This document shows, one piece after another, positions 23,401 through 33,679 of a stretch of DNA of 64,000 nt. Positions within the stretch are counted from its first letter, which is position 1. Every line of letters starts with the position of its first letter. The notes under the pieces are model-generated. The model did not search any database. It had not been told where the DNA came from and saw nothing but the letters and a program-made list of their open reading frames with translations. The DNA is taken from positions 166,679 through 230,678 of the forward strand of contig JASANC010002349.1 in assembly GCA_030248135.1 (NCBI GenBank), read 5' to 3'. Made by a program: the position numbers and the translations under genes. This DNA comes from Theristus sp. LFF4_11. Lineage: Eukaryota; Nematoda; Chromadorea; Monhysterida; Xyalidae.

Positions 23401-25344
23401 CGTTACGTGATTCTGGAGTTTTTAGCATGTCCGGCCACATTTGCATGGCTTTTTCACTCACTTTTACACTGCGTCGCCGCGTGCCATGATGTTGGTACGG
23501 CGCTTCGTCCTCCGGTTGCGGTGGCGCTTCGACGGCACCAACCGGTGTTGATGTGCGAATGGACGGCGCACCTGGATCGTATTCTTCAATTCGCGGTGGC
23601 TCGGTTTCAGCCGCCGCCAGTTCGTAGCAGAAGATATTGGGTTTTAAGTCAATATTGACGGTTTATGTTGATCAGTTATGCAAACTGTCCTTTCAGCCTC
23701 TTCCCAATTTGGAGCGTCTAGATCTGTCAGACAATCGGTGGTTGTGCGACGACCAGCTGGCGCATGTCATAGACTACATTGAGCAGGCGTATGAGGCCGC
23801 TGCAGAGGCAGGCACAACGTTCCAACTGGTGAACCAACAGGACACACAGTGCTACCGACCGTTGGTGCTCGAGGACACTGAACTGTTACAGGTGAAGCAC
23901 AAAATTCATGTTCATCGCATTCCGCTAGAATTGCATGCTTTAGACTTCGGCTCACTGATTGGTCCCACCAGCTCGATGCAACCAATGAACGTGTCCGAAT
24001 AATTTTTTTCGAATGTACACTGATTCATTTTGACTGTAGTTGGACTTCACATGTCCCCTTGTAATTCAAGAAGACGACAAAAACTGGAAACTTTGCGAGT
24101 GACAGAGAGAGCGCAGTCCACAGAAGAAAAATAATTGACATTCACTTTGGTCGAACACTGTAGGCTAACGCTGTTAAATGCAAACGTTTGTGGTGAGATT
24201 GCATGTTTTTCAGGTGAACAGTTCTGCGCTGGTGCCGTACGACCCAGAGCTGGACACAACGCCAGCGCCGACCACCACCATCAACAGCCTGCATCTGCAC
24301 GACGATTACGACGACTTCGGCGTCAATCACCACGGTGAAATCGGTTGGTTGCCGCTTGTTCGAAAAATGCACGTTTGTAGCCGAAGCTTTCAATGTGGCA
24401 TTCCACTTCTCTGGCTCATGCGTGGTACGAGCGCAGCCAAAGTGAAAATCCTGCCGCGGGAAATGTCGGACGTGAAAAAACCCACAACATTCGGTGCAGG
24501 AAAAATGTTAGACAAAACCAAAGATAAAAGATGGAAAAAAATGAAAGGCTATCCGTTTTTGAGGGCGATGCAATGTTGGCGGTTTCAACTTTAGGCACGG
24601 ACACGGACTACCTGGCGGACATGCCCGAGACGGGTGGTGCGAGCACGAGCGTCATTGTGGTCGGCATCGTCGTGCTGATGGCTGTGTCCTGCGTGCTCAT
24701 TGGCGTGGTCGCCATGCTGCGACGAAGGAGACAGCAAACTGATAAAGTGCACGACGCTGAGATGACACACAGCACGCAGTTAGTCGCTCAGTGCACTCGT
24801 TCATATTATCCTTATTTTGGTTTCGAGACTCAGTAGTACGATGGCACGCATGCATATGAAAACGTTAACGTTTCATAAATTGTGCGGAAATTCAAATTTG
24901 CAGCGCCGTCGCATTGAGAAATCGGATTCTTTTAGCATTAGCCATGCGAGTTTTCCGAGAGTGTGACACGTTTGTGCCTACAAACTTTTTGAAACAAAAA
25001 ACATGATGCCACTGAAACGATCTAATATTTGTGACACGTGTACAGTGTACTTGCTATACCTGTTGTCAATTTAGCAGCCCGCTTGGTGGCAATGGTTTCT
25101 CAAGCAGCCAGTAGCTCTACGACGTCAGTGTGCAAACTCAGTTGCATTCAATTTTAGCCGTTTTTGCAGCATCGGCGGCCAAGTGAACGAAGCAGCAACA
25201 GCAGCATACGCGATGCCGGCAATGGAAATGAAGGACACTGACATTACGATAGAAACACCCGTGGACGACACGACTGCAAGCAACAAGGTTGCACAGGGCA
25301 CGGTCAATGGGCACCTCGGCAGAACAGACACTGATGACACATGA
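17461..25344 (+). CDS. Leucine-rich-repeat type I membrane protein
   Basis: Seven exons join in phase: 17461-18128, 18237-18496, 18711-19222, 23697-23891, 24214-24334, 24595-24790 (end tentative) and 25170-25344. The protein of roughly 700 residues starts with a signal peptide (SPVLLSALFAASLL), then a Cys-containing N-cap, many LRRs (for example LKELNLDNVEL, LRELDLRINYIYRF, LEKLDLTHANI) and a last repeat with a WLCDD cap. A Thr/Pro- and His/Asp-rich stalk, one TM segment (VIVVGIVVLMAVSCVLIGVVAML), basic stop-transfer residues and an acidic tail ending TDTDDT follow. An extracellular recognition or adhesion role is the family expectation. I do not recognise a specific orthologue. Intron 3 is 4.5 kb because a gypsy element inserted in antisense; without it the intron would be about 180 bp. 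Confidence 0.85.
19345..19382 (+). other. Copy of a tRNA 3' end abutting the LTR
   Basis: On the plus strand this reads as a T-arm (stem GGTGG/CCACC at 19355-19359 and 19367-19371, loop TTCGATT), acceptor strand CACAGGC, discriminator A and CCA at 19380-19382. Two bases separate it from the LTR. Read in element sense it is TGGTGCC..., a primer-binding-site sequence, but it lies outside the 3' LTR and extends beyond the usual 18 bases. No matching tRNA 5' half is present upstream, and nuclear tRNA genes do not encode CCA. Confidence 0.75.
19385..19514 (-). repeat. Gypsy LTR, 130 bp
   Basis: Begins and ends with a seven-base inverted repeat, TGTAACG...CGTTACA. In element sense it contains GAATAAAG close to its 3' end, a likely polyadenylation signal. 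No second copy is found near 23640 or elsewhere in the window. Confidence 0.8.
19515..19532 (-). promoter_or_regulatory. Polypurine tract
   Basis: In element sense AAAAAAGGGGGCG lies a few bases before the LTR start, the expected site of plus-strand priming. Confidence 0.6.
19818..20878 (-). pseudogene. Gypsy integrase, frame-broken
   Basis: Two open blocks (20878-20630 and 20498-19818). The first has the HHCC zinc motif (HNDVTGAHMG ... CELCARRK). The second has a catalytic Asp in IVTDQGTTF, the Glu in GLCERQNRTIG and a C-terminal region DRVLLHSD. Between about 20690 and 20500 the frame changes at least twice and a stop occurs, so the core domain is interrupted and the enzyme is not functional. 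Confidence 0.8.
20872..22947 (-). CDS. pol: Gypsy reverse transcriptase and RNase H
   Basis: A 691-codon open frame. RT motifs include TRFCNDMRALNKVT, SSIDLNKAFYAVEL, FGLTNAPATYQRLMD and the catalytic FCYLDDILV; RNase H follows with IFTDASKTGFGG, ELESAAIQWAV and YTDHQPLKSIM, then a connector into integrase. It overlaps the protease frame by 17 bases in another frame, either an ancestral frameshift or a decay lesion. It is retroelement coding sequence, not a host gene. Confidence 0.9.
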   Translation of the reverse strand: MKTRFETDAVYVEPIDNIFTKHSLQAHATITQTGKDGTFKLQVQNNSRIPIELHAKTLLGCVGRVKEQLTCILRSNQPEKNKNVERSGRNVEAENRKRKHCHSNHQSEQKQVFAAAVNKTGTERDCDVLQLFNWSGTQFSVEQVRQVRKLLGEYKDQIATTEYDVVPTKAIKHHIDTGDAKPLRQKQYRLPPGLLNDLKHHTTGMLEANIIRRSMSGWLNPIVLAKKADGTTRFCNDMRALNKVTVKDSYKIPRCIDLLQLIKKPIKYMSSIDLNKAFYAVELTEESKPKTAFHIPFLGHFEFNRMTFGLTNAPATYQRLMDVCLANLPWGNVFCYLDDILVVSSSFEEHLEHLRMVLERLKEFNLKIQPKKCQFGFKELQWLGHSISEDGIKPSDKNIKAILDFPEPRDLAAVRSFYFLCSYYRIFVPEFAQRAKPLSDLMSDNAKFTWTDECAQAFTDLKKALTTKPVLMHPRFDKTMYIFTDASKTGFGGMVEQEGPDHQLHPVAYASKLLTKSQEKWPAIELESAAIQWAVTEAFFAYTYGTKTILYTDHQPLKSIMTKKHLTGRMSRCQAALLDFDIEIRYRPGAKNHADPLSRYPIDDNTHVISSAGPDDNPDEPALCPAAVREQQHLVRWMHELLSFLSDGTVPSTIRNASHFKETAQLYKVRDGLLYRRAKVTRQSRTDPTVW
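22931..23640 (-). CDS. Gypsy aspartic protease region, 5'-truncated
   Basis: Protease domain with the active-site triad in LLWDTGAQLTL and the flap/ILGTDNM region. The frame stays open upstream of the first Met (23461) to about 23640 through a Pro/Glu-rich stretch that could be the end of gag, and is then cut off. No CCHC nucleocapsid motif remains. Confidence 0.8.
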
Positions 25345-25654
25345 ACATGCTCATTGTTGTCGTCTCGTTATTTCACCTTTGAACTGTTTCATGTCGATTA
25401 TTCCAGTTTACGTGCTGTCTGAAAGTTGAGCACTCCTCGAATTTGTGTTTCATTTATACCACACCAGCTGTCAAAAATGTATTTCGTTCTAAATGCCAGT
25501 TTTTCCACTCTTTTGCTCATAAACCAACAAAGATAAAGCATATGCTTGCAAGTCGGCAACTTCTTGGTTCATATAAAAAAACGAAAAAAGCGTTCATAAA
25601 AACATGTCAAATGTATAGAATCTCAAAGTTGCTGTGAATTGAACTTCTATCACA

Positions 25655-28600
25655 AATCAAAAGCGAACCACACTGGTGCTTGCTGCTTGACTGGACACGA
25701 GCTTTTCATTCTGCCGCTGCACCACGAACAGTTCGATCTCAGCCCTGAGCCGTGCGATGCGTGCCTTCTCAGCAACAATGTCTGCCACCAGCTGTTCGTG
25801 TCTTCGTTGTTCCTTTTCGCACTCGGCCTTCCAGTCGACATTGCCATTTTCAGTATTGCTCGCATGATCTGCTGTCTTTATGACGTCAGCTGGCTAAAAA
25901 TGACACAGTGATCCTGAATGGCGGTGCCAGACTGACAGCCAACAGACTGACTCACATGGCTGTTCATTGGGCAATTGATCACAGCACTCAAGCAAAGCGC
26001 ACGCACACCGCAAAAACCAGTGCGTTTTTGGGGATGCAACGCAAATGCAAAACTGGCGCATGCAGCGTAACAACACCAAGCGTGCGTACAGGAGAGTCGA
26101 AAGCGCCAAGTCTGTGCAGTTCAGCAGTGAGATAAGCGATGCGTCTCCTTTCGTCTGCAATCTGATTGTCCAGCTCAGCATTCACTGCCATCAGCTGTTT
26201 CTCCTCAAACATCTCGACGCATGGGCCAGTCGCTGAAAACAAAACCAACATCGTGACAATTCTGAAACGTCCAACATAAACGCAATCAACAGAACTGCAA
26301 AAAACCGGCAAACAATTGAAAAGCAAACAAGCGCTGCTCACAGGTACTTGCTGCTTGTTGTTGAGCACGTGACGCGTCGCTTTTCGGTTCGTTCTTTTCC
26401 ACATGCTTCAACTGCAGAAAGAGAGGAAATCTTGTGCACCAATTTGCGAATCCTACTGCACACTTCATCACAAACGAGCACCTTTCTGCGTAGCTGTGTG
26501 ATGATCGTCTGGACATCCCAGAGCTGGCCTTCCTTGACACTGTCAGTGAGTCCTTGCTGACGGAGTGCAGCGACGTCCGTGTGCAGCTGCTCCAGCAGTG
26601 ATTTCTGTTTGCGTAGCTCTTCTTCGATGGCGCTGAGATTTGAATTGGAGACACTCAAAACATGAAAACAACTGAAAACTTTGGAAATTGAAAAAAAGGT
26701 ATGAGAAACCATTTTATGAGAAACAAAACTAATGAGAGGAAACACACGTGCGAGTTTGTGGCAAATCTTTCGATAAATCGTCGTCAACGGAACAAATTGG
26801 GCTGACGTATCTGAAGAATCAGAAAAAAAACAAAAAATCCGAATAAAATAGAGACTAGACGAGAGCAACCGAACATCAGTACCGTTTTATTCGACAGTCC
26901 GTGAAGAGGCTGGTCGCCTCGTTGACGTTGGTGTCCGTGTTCTGCAAGAGGATGTCAAGCAGCCGGGCACTGATGTCCACTGTCCGTTGCAGGATGATGC
27001 CAACGTTCGAAATCGGCATGTCGTTGTACTTCGCCTGGAGATCACACGTTATGCGGGCTGATAACTCGTTTGCTCATAGAGCACTCTTGACAGCTTGACA
27101 CAATGATGCGGCTGATTTTTTATTTGTCAACCAAAATAAATTGGTATGACATGGGGATGGGGGAAGTAACCGCGAAAGATCTAAACCGACACTTTCCATG
27201 GCGTCTGCTGCAAACTACTGTCTATCAGGAGTGCATGCGATTCGACATCGAATCATGTCGCAACCCATTACAATCCGTCGAGGCCAAAACTCGTCACTCG
27301 AACACCAAACTTTGTACTGCTCCTTCGACTGTAGCATCTCAATTTGAAACATGTGAAACAAGCATTGAGCAAAAGTGAAGACCACTAGCCATGGATGCGA
27401 CCATGCGAAAGTGATGACAGACATAGGCGCACAGGGCGTAGTGGGCAGTGGGCAGTTTGGCAAGCAGGGCACGAATGCGATCACCGCTGAGACACACACA
27501 AACATTGCCAAGGCCACACGGACACTCTGCGCAAAAAAAACAGTGCGGCTTGATTGTTTTTATTGTCAATGAAAATGAACAAACACCGCTGCCAATCCAC
27601 GTTCTTGGGCGTTTAAAACAAACCAGAGGCAGCCTTTTCGAACGCGGCAGCCAAGTGATCCGTAAGAATGTGATTGGGCAGCTCACGAAGAAATTGCTTC
27701 AGTAATGCTGCTGCTTCATTTGGCTCCTGTGAGCAATATGACTTGTTTTACTTTCAGACTTTTGATTGTGAAAAAAAACACCAGAAAATTGGTGCCATGC
27801 TAAGCACACACCTGGAACACCGGTGTACCACCGTTCTCCACGGTTCCCCGCAGGTCGTCCACTCGAGATTTAGGAGCTGAGATTCGATAGATGCCTTTCA
27901 AGGTCAGACCTGCATAATGACACGACGTTAGAGAAGCAGATGCGACAAAAGGCACTGCGTTACTGACAAGGTGACATCAGAGGCGAACCTGCGGGGCACC
28001 GTGCCCGCTACTCAGGTGTTTAACCCTAGGGTGTTACCGCACGGGTTTGCCGGGGCTGGACGTCACTGAGAAGACGCAAGTTTGCAACTGTGCCAAGTTC
28101 AGTTCACCGTGTTCAGTGACGTAGTCGATGCACAAGCGAACGACCACCGGCACACAAACGCCATCGTGACTGCGGTTGTTCTCGTTTGCAATGCTCAGGG
28201 GCTGGCCAAACACGGGACGTAGTGCTGCAACACATTGAGAACAATGCAAAAAACTGAACACCATTCGCGAGCAGACACAGCCAGCATGCATGTGCAACAA
28301 CAGTGCACACGCGCACCCTGTTCGTTCGTGTACGACCAGCGCTCTTTGTTGTTCGAGGCTGTGTGCTTTCTGCGGCCGATCGACGCGCCACTCGGCGATG
28401 CGGCACGCTGCTTCTCCTTGTCCTTCTGCTTTGCCTTGCCTCCGCCCGGTTGCAGTTTCTTCGCGAATCTGCTTGCCTTCTTCGGTTTACTGCAAAAAGA
28501 ACATGCAACTGTGAGTGACAAATGTGACAACACACAAGTCGCACAAATCACAATGCAGTTGAGAGCGCTGCTTGCAGTATGAATTGGGTTTCGTGTGATT

Positions 28601-29748
28601 TGACCAGCATACCAGTATAAACGCCTTAGGTTGGGCTAAATTTCAATTGGCGTTATGAGCAAATACAAGGTACAACAGACAGGCTGCGAAACCCATTCAT
28701 GTTGAAGCGCATCTGTCCCTTCACCTTAACGTCAGTTCGCTTTACATTCATGAAGCCAAAACACAGCAACCCTTTACTTCATTTCAAATGACAGACCACA
28801 CCCACTTGCTGGAAGCAAAGCCATGCTTGGTGAAGTCTTTCAGCGTGCTTCATCATGAATGAGCCTTTATAGTCAGTTCAGTTGAAAGCTGAAAAACCGA
28901 CTGTTGTTCAGTGAGGCCCGGACTACGGCGCGTACCAAAGCAGTTGAACATTACAACAAGCAATGTGCAGAATGAAACTGCAAAAAGTTGAAATGAACGC
29001 AACTGCTCAAAACGACACTTGCACGGTCGAATTTCAAAACACGAAACTAAAACAACTGGCGACGGCACTTTTTGACCGTCGTGTGCTGTGTGTTATTTAG
29101 CCGAACAAACAGCGCGTGCAACATGTTTACCACACTGTTTTCACATGTGTCGCCGCAACACCAGCACTGCGTTTTCAATCAAAGTCAGCTTTCCAGACAC
29201 CTTTGCCATGAATATGTGCTGTCAGGCCAACTTTGAAAAATACGCTACATTGCAAAAACTGTGCACTGTATTTCGAAAAGAAAATAGCAAGTCACTTGTA
29301 AAAAAACGAGAACATGGTGAATATTAAAAAAGAGGGTGTTTAATAGAAGTTTATTCCGTGCCAGTGGTTTTAAAATTGTGCAATTGCAAAAAAAACAAAA
29401 AAATCAGACAGCATATGTAACACTCTCAAGATGAAATCGCTCTAAAACATATTGAGACTCGCGATTGTAGGCTGTCAAAACAATGTCGCTTCGCTACGAA
29501 ATGCTTTTCAACTGTATAAATAACAACAAAACGAAATTCAACAAAATTCGCTCGCACAACGATGGTCAACCTTGAGTCAGCGAGCAAATCCTCTTCGCTG
29601 GACGCCCGTTCGAGCGTTTTGTCTTTGCGATCACGCTTTGCCTTTTTGCCGCCAGATTCTGTCAGAGAAAGATACCAGAACTCGTGTTTCGTTCATAAGT
29701 CAAAACACTGCAGCACATTCACTAGTGGTGCTCACCTTTGAGATCCAT
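25655..29748 (-). CDS. RALBP1: RALBP1/RLIP76-type RhoGAP with Ral-binding coiled coil
   Basis: Ral effector predicted to stimulate GTP hydrolysis on Rac/Cdc42-type GTPases. Twelve exons join in phase: 29736-29748 (13 bases, MDLK), 29571-29658, 28317-28489, 28108-28225, 27812-27909, 27624-27726, 27402-27536, 26883-27034, 26440-26671, 26342-26411, 26077-26232 and 25655-25871. A basic, Lys-rich N-terminal region is followed by a RhoGAP domain (VFGQPLSIA, GIYRISAPKSRVDDLRG with the Arg finger in GIYR, AALLKQFLRELPNHILT). The Ral-binding region has EEELRKQKSLLEQLH and GQLWDVQTIITQLRRK, and two C-terminal coiled coils end in RIARLRAEIELF. Domain order and length match animal RALBP1. The GAP motif has Ala where SG is usual (RISA). 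Intron 2 is about 1.1 kb; nothing else is seen in it. Confidence 0.9.
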
Positions 29749-30520
29749 ATTCAGCCGGCTCTCTGTTACGACCGCAAGCAGCACAATTCTTTGCGAAACG
29801 AAACTCTTTGCAAATAATGATAAGTTAATTTGAATAAAAAATACCGACCGTGTCCAGGTCCACTGCGTCATTTTGCGAACGCACTGCAGATTTGTATTGT
29901 TTATGCCCCGACGACACGTGGCTGTGCGATTTATTTAGAATACCAGCTCGCCGTGATGATAGTTCAAACATCAATAAAGAAAAAAAATACCGGCCACACG
30001 GTAAATTTCGGCATTTTAGCACGAATAAGAAAACTCGGCATGAAACGTGAAGAAAAATGGAAAACAGCAATGTCACAATAAATACGACTTCACGTTTAAA
30101 AATCAATGAAACCGATAAAATCACACAAAACGCCTTTCAGCCACGCAAGAGTAAAAAAATAGTTTGAAGAAATAACAGATCATTGATAAATTGATTATAA
30201 CTCAAAGGATGGGTTCAGTTCGAAAACCCGCCGGAGTTTAGCTTGGGAGGGAACCCTCAGAATTTTGGAATCAGTAGAAGCGGCGTGAAAACCAAGCAAA
30301 ATAACGCAAAATCTTGAGTCAAGAAGGCCGTATGACAATTAAAAGTACTCGCAAACGGAACACTACCAAGCAATAACACAGGTTCATTCGACTAAAAACA
30401 CAAATTTCTACAATCAAGTGATCACATAAGACCAGAGCGCTTAGTGCTGCTTCAACAGCTTCACAAAGTTTCACAACAGCTCATTCAAACGAACCACAAG
30501 TGTTGTCCATCAGCGAACGT
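29749..30520. other. Spacer upstream of RALBP1-like gene
   Basis: AT-rich spacer between the RALBP1-like start and the VTA1-like stop, two genes on the same strand. No exon, RNA gene or repeat is supported. It should contain the RALBP1-like promoter. Confidence 0.4.
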
Positions 30521-31913
30521 TCAAACATTGATGTTGCCGGTCTGCAAGACGCGCATTGCCAGCACCAAGTGATTGATGGCTGTGGGCGCATCCTCATAGT
30601 CCATTGCGCTGATTGCGTACTTGCAGTACTTCTTTGCTTTGTTGTAGTGCTCTGACGTCAACACAGCACCTGCAGGTGACTGCGAGGCTGCTGCTGGCGC
30701 TAGCACACCGTCAACTGCGCTTGGTGTCGCTGACATAAACACAAATTGGTTGACATGTGATAGCAGATGGCTAGCATTTGATCCAAACCAATCGTCACGA
30801 TGCAGCACGGTCTGCACAGTTGTGTTCGCATCAATTCTTTTGTCATCAAATGCAACTTGTTTCCACTGCACATTTGCACTCACCAATCACACGATGCGTC
30901 ACAGCTGGCACAGCACAGTCCGTCGCTGCATCAGGAATCGCTGAAGAACACACAATAAAGACATAACCATCACAAACAAACAACAAGGAGACCAGAAAAA
31001 CTCGTAGGCCAGCTGATTGATTGGCTGTTTCACACAAGCCGGTTGCGGTGCCACAATGCTTGTCCACCGAGCGCATACCGGGCGCGGGCTGTTCGCAGGC
31101 GCTGCCGGCGTCGCTCGGCTCGTCACTGGCGCCCGGCTGCTGCGTGTGTTCGTCGTCGTCTACGCCAGCTGGCGGGCCGGCCACCGGTGTCTCGCCGTTG
31201 CGCAGGCAGTTGTGGATGTAGGCAGCCTTCCATTTGGCGTACTTGCGTTGATCGGCCAGTTTGTCGTCGAGCTCGCCAAACAACGTCAGCACATCGTACA
31301 AGTAGCCGGCCGTGTAGAACGCTTTCACGGTGTTCCTGGCACAAATCGTCACAAGCACATCATTAGCTGCGTTGCGTTGTCACACGCGACTGAGTTCGTC
31401 TGCAGCAGGCACCGCTCACTTGTTGAAGTTCGCCTCTCTGTCCTGCCTGTCGGCGTACGCGAACAGCTTCAGGGTGACCTGCTCGAGGTGCGCCTGCGCG
31501 ACCACTTCCTGCGTCACCATGTCCATGTCGTGCAGTTGCTTCTTCACCTATAACGAAGTCATACAATTCAACAGTGCTTGCTGTGAAATCGATGTCACTT
31601 TATTTACATTTGAATCCGAAGTCACCTGTTCAAGAAGGTCCAACAGGCTGATCAAGTATTTTTTCGAGTCCGGCGCCGTTTTGTCAATCTTCATGCCCGT
31701 TTGAACGGCGTAAAATAAACCTGCAACGAAGAAACTCGACTTCGGTCTCGAAACAAACGTTACAGCATGTTTGTACAGCTAGCTGAAGAAACTGAATGGC
31801 ACAACCGAAAGAAACGAACACCAATAGTAAACGGCAGGGTCACGAGTGCGATGTTCGTTGGCGATTTTGACGTAATGCGAAATCGGCTTCAACGCCTCGG
31901 GTACTCCAGCCAT
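30521..31913 (-). CDS. VTA1: VTA1/LIP5, activator of the VPS4 ATPase
   Basis: ESCRT cofactor that binds and stimulates VPS4 in multivesicular-body sorting. Six exons join in phase: 31820-31913, 31626-31720, 31420-31547, 31034-31335, 30884-30940 and 30521-30729. The N-terminal MIT-type helical domain is clear (LKPISHYVKIANEH, AVQTGMKID, AQAHLEQVTLKLFAYAD, LTLFGELDDKLADQRKYAKWKAAYIHNCL kept in parts). A low-complexity Pro/Ala linker follows, then the C-terminal VSL domain (EHYNKAKKYCKYAISAMDYE) that dimerises and contacts VPS4. All parts of the family are present. Exon 1 uses a gttcgt donor, fixed by phase: it restores the Cys of YYWC. Confidence 0.9.
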
Positions 31914-33679
31914 CGCGGGATTGTCTTGATCAACGTGAAATCAAAAGCCACCCGCATTTTGAAATTCATATCCCTCATCGACGCAGACAAATAGCACGCC
32001 AATCATAAAAGTACAGAAGCCGATAGAACAATCGGTGTATGCAACTCGCAATGCAACCAAGACGCAGTCAGCTTCAATCAATCTTTATACAGCACACGTT
32101 CACTGTCAGCGGGTATATTCACAGTTTGTAGTGCCATGAGTGAATCGAAGATTATGTTCTGATCGTGAATCCCCGGTTGACCGGTTTCGCTCAGCATGGT
32201 GGCATTGCGAAATCATGGTGCCTCCATCCAGCCTGACAACATCTGCTGCACAATCAGAGTTTTTGCCACTCTAGTTGCCGAGACTTCAACACAAAAATCA
32301 ACCAAGGATTGAAAGCTCAAGTTGTGGACAGTTAAATGTAAACCATAGAAAGAGCTACATACATAAACGTTATATTAGGTACAACGTAAAGCACATGTCA
32401 CGTCAAATTCAGTGGAAACAACCAGAGCAGACACACAGATTGCAACCGAGAAAGAATCACAATCACCCACAAAATAGAATCACATTTCATGCAAACTAAA
32501 CATTCAAGATCACAAATATGATTTGCGATGCGACAAGATCATCATAGAATCAATAATCAATGTGATCACTCAGAGGAAATTCACAATAAAGTCAATTAAA
32601 GAATGGTGTTGATTGCGTTCGGTTCCACCAGGAGAAAAGTTTCAGTTAAACAACAACACAAAACACAGCTTGAAAACATGGATGGAAGCCAAGCATCGGT
32701 GCCTAGTATTTATACATCAGTTTGATATATTTTGTTTGATATTTTCAGTTTACTCCCACAGACATGCTAAATGACCGCGGGGTTGGAGAACTGTTCATTA
32801 GCCAATCCAATTCACCATTGATAATTTGCTAACAAACCCGGAGATACTTTCGTGAAATTTCCAACATCAGCGAAAAAATCCATGAATAAAAACATGTTGT
32901 GCGGCGTTGGCAACCACACAGCAACTATTATGTTTTCGTTTGGTTCTGCGACTCAATGCGCGCATAGATTTGAAATCAGCTTTACGCTATACGCGACAAC
33001 TTAACATTGGTGACGTGACCCCAGTTCCTGAGATTCGACCGGACTGGATAGGACAATTCTCAATTGTCGCGTCAAGCACGAAACTAAATTGTTTTCAACG
33101 TCTGCACACGCATTATGTCGCAGAACCAAAAGAAAAGATAATACCAAGAACGGGGTGTCGTACTTCATTTGCCGTTCTCTTGTTGGTCGATCGATATAAA
33201 TTCAAAACTAAAACAGAAGGAAAATTATTTAGAAAATGAAGAACAAAAGAAAACACCTGCAGGACCGGAAGTGAGTGATGTAACAGTGATTGTTGAAAAA
33301 GTACAAAATGTTGCAACTGCTGTCCACCAATTGAAAAAGGGTAAAAATATCATTTCAAAACAAAATTAGAGCGTTGAGAGCAATGAATGTGGACTTTGAA
33401 TAAGAGAGCATTTGAACATGCTGCAGCATTCACATTGATTATGTTGAGCAAATCAGATCCAATTTTTACAGCCGAACAGTCCAGCACGTGTGCTAGACTT
33501 TGTCATCTGAAAAAAAGCATCACGTTTTGTTCTGTCAGTTGGTTGGGTCACTTTGTTATCGGAGTCTAAAAATTTGTATGAAACGGTTGTCTGATAACCA
33601 ATCAGAGAAACAACAGATTTGAAAGTTAGACAGTTCAATTTTGACCTCATCCCTGAAGTTTAAAAAATCATTTCGCAAA
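31914..33679. other. Spacer with repeat A fragment
   Basis: About 1.8 kb between VTA1 and UBE2W. No exon with similarity was seen. A repeat A copy occupies about 32900-33030; the rest is AT-rich and unrecognised. Confidence 0.4.
32900..33030 (+). repeat. Dispersed repeat A, copy 3
   Basis: Contains the core GACTCAATGCGCGCATAG (near 32951-32968) and a diverged downstream part ending TTGGTGACGTGACC, collinear with 14990-15140. Confidence 0.55.

Larger units (their letters stand above)
19345..23640 (-). mobile_element. Decayed Ty3/gypsy retrotransposon without a 5' LTR
   Basis: Reading on the minus strand: protease, reverse transcriptase, RNase H, integrase, polypurine tract, one LTR, then a copy of a tRNA 3' end. 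The open frame at the 5' side runs up to about 23640 with no recognisable gag zinc knuckle and no second LTR. Frame breaks in pol show it is inactive. It sits in intron 3 of the LRR gene in antisense. PR-RT-RH-IN order and the YLDD box identify the Ty3/gypsy (Metaviridae-type) class. Confidence 0.85.

Noticed and set aside
27960..28080. GC-rich palindromic patch with GGGGCACCGTGCCC in a RALBP1 intron
   Set aside because: It lacks defined ends, duplications or RNA-gene signals, and no second copy is seen in the window.
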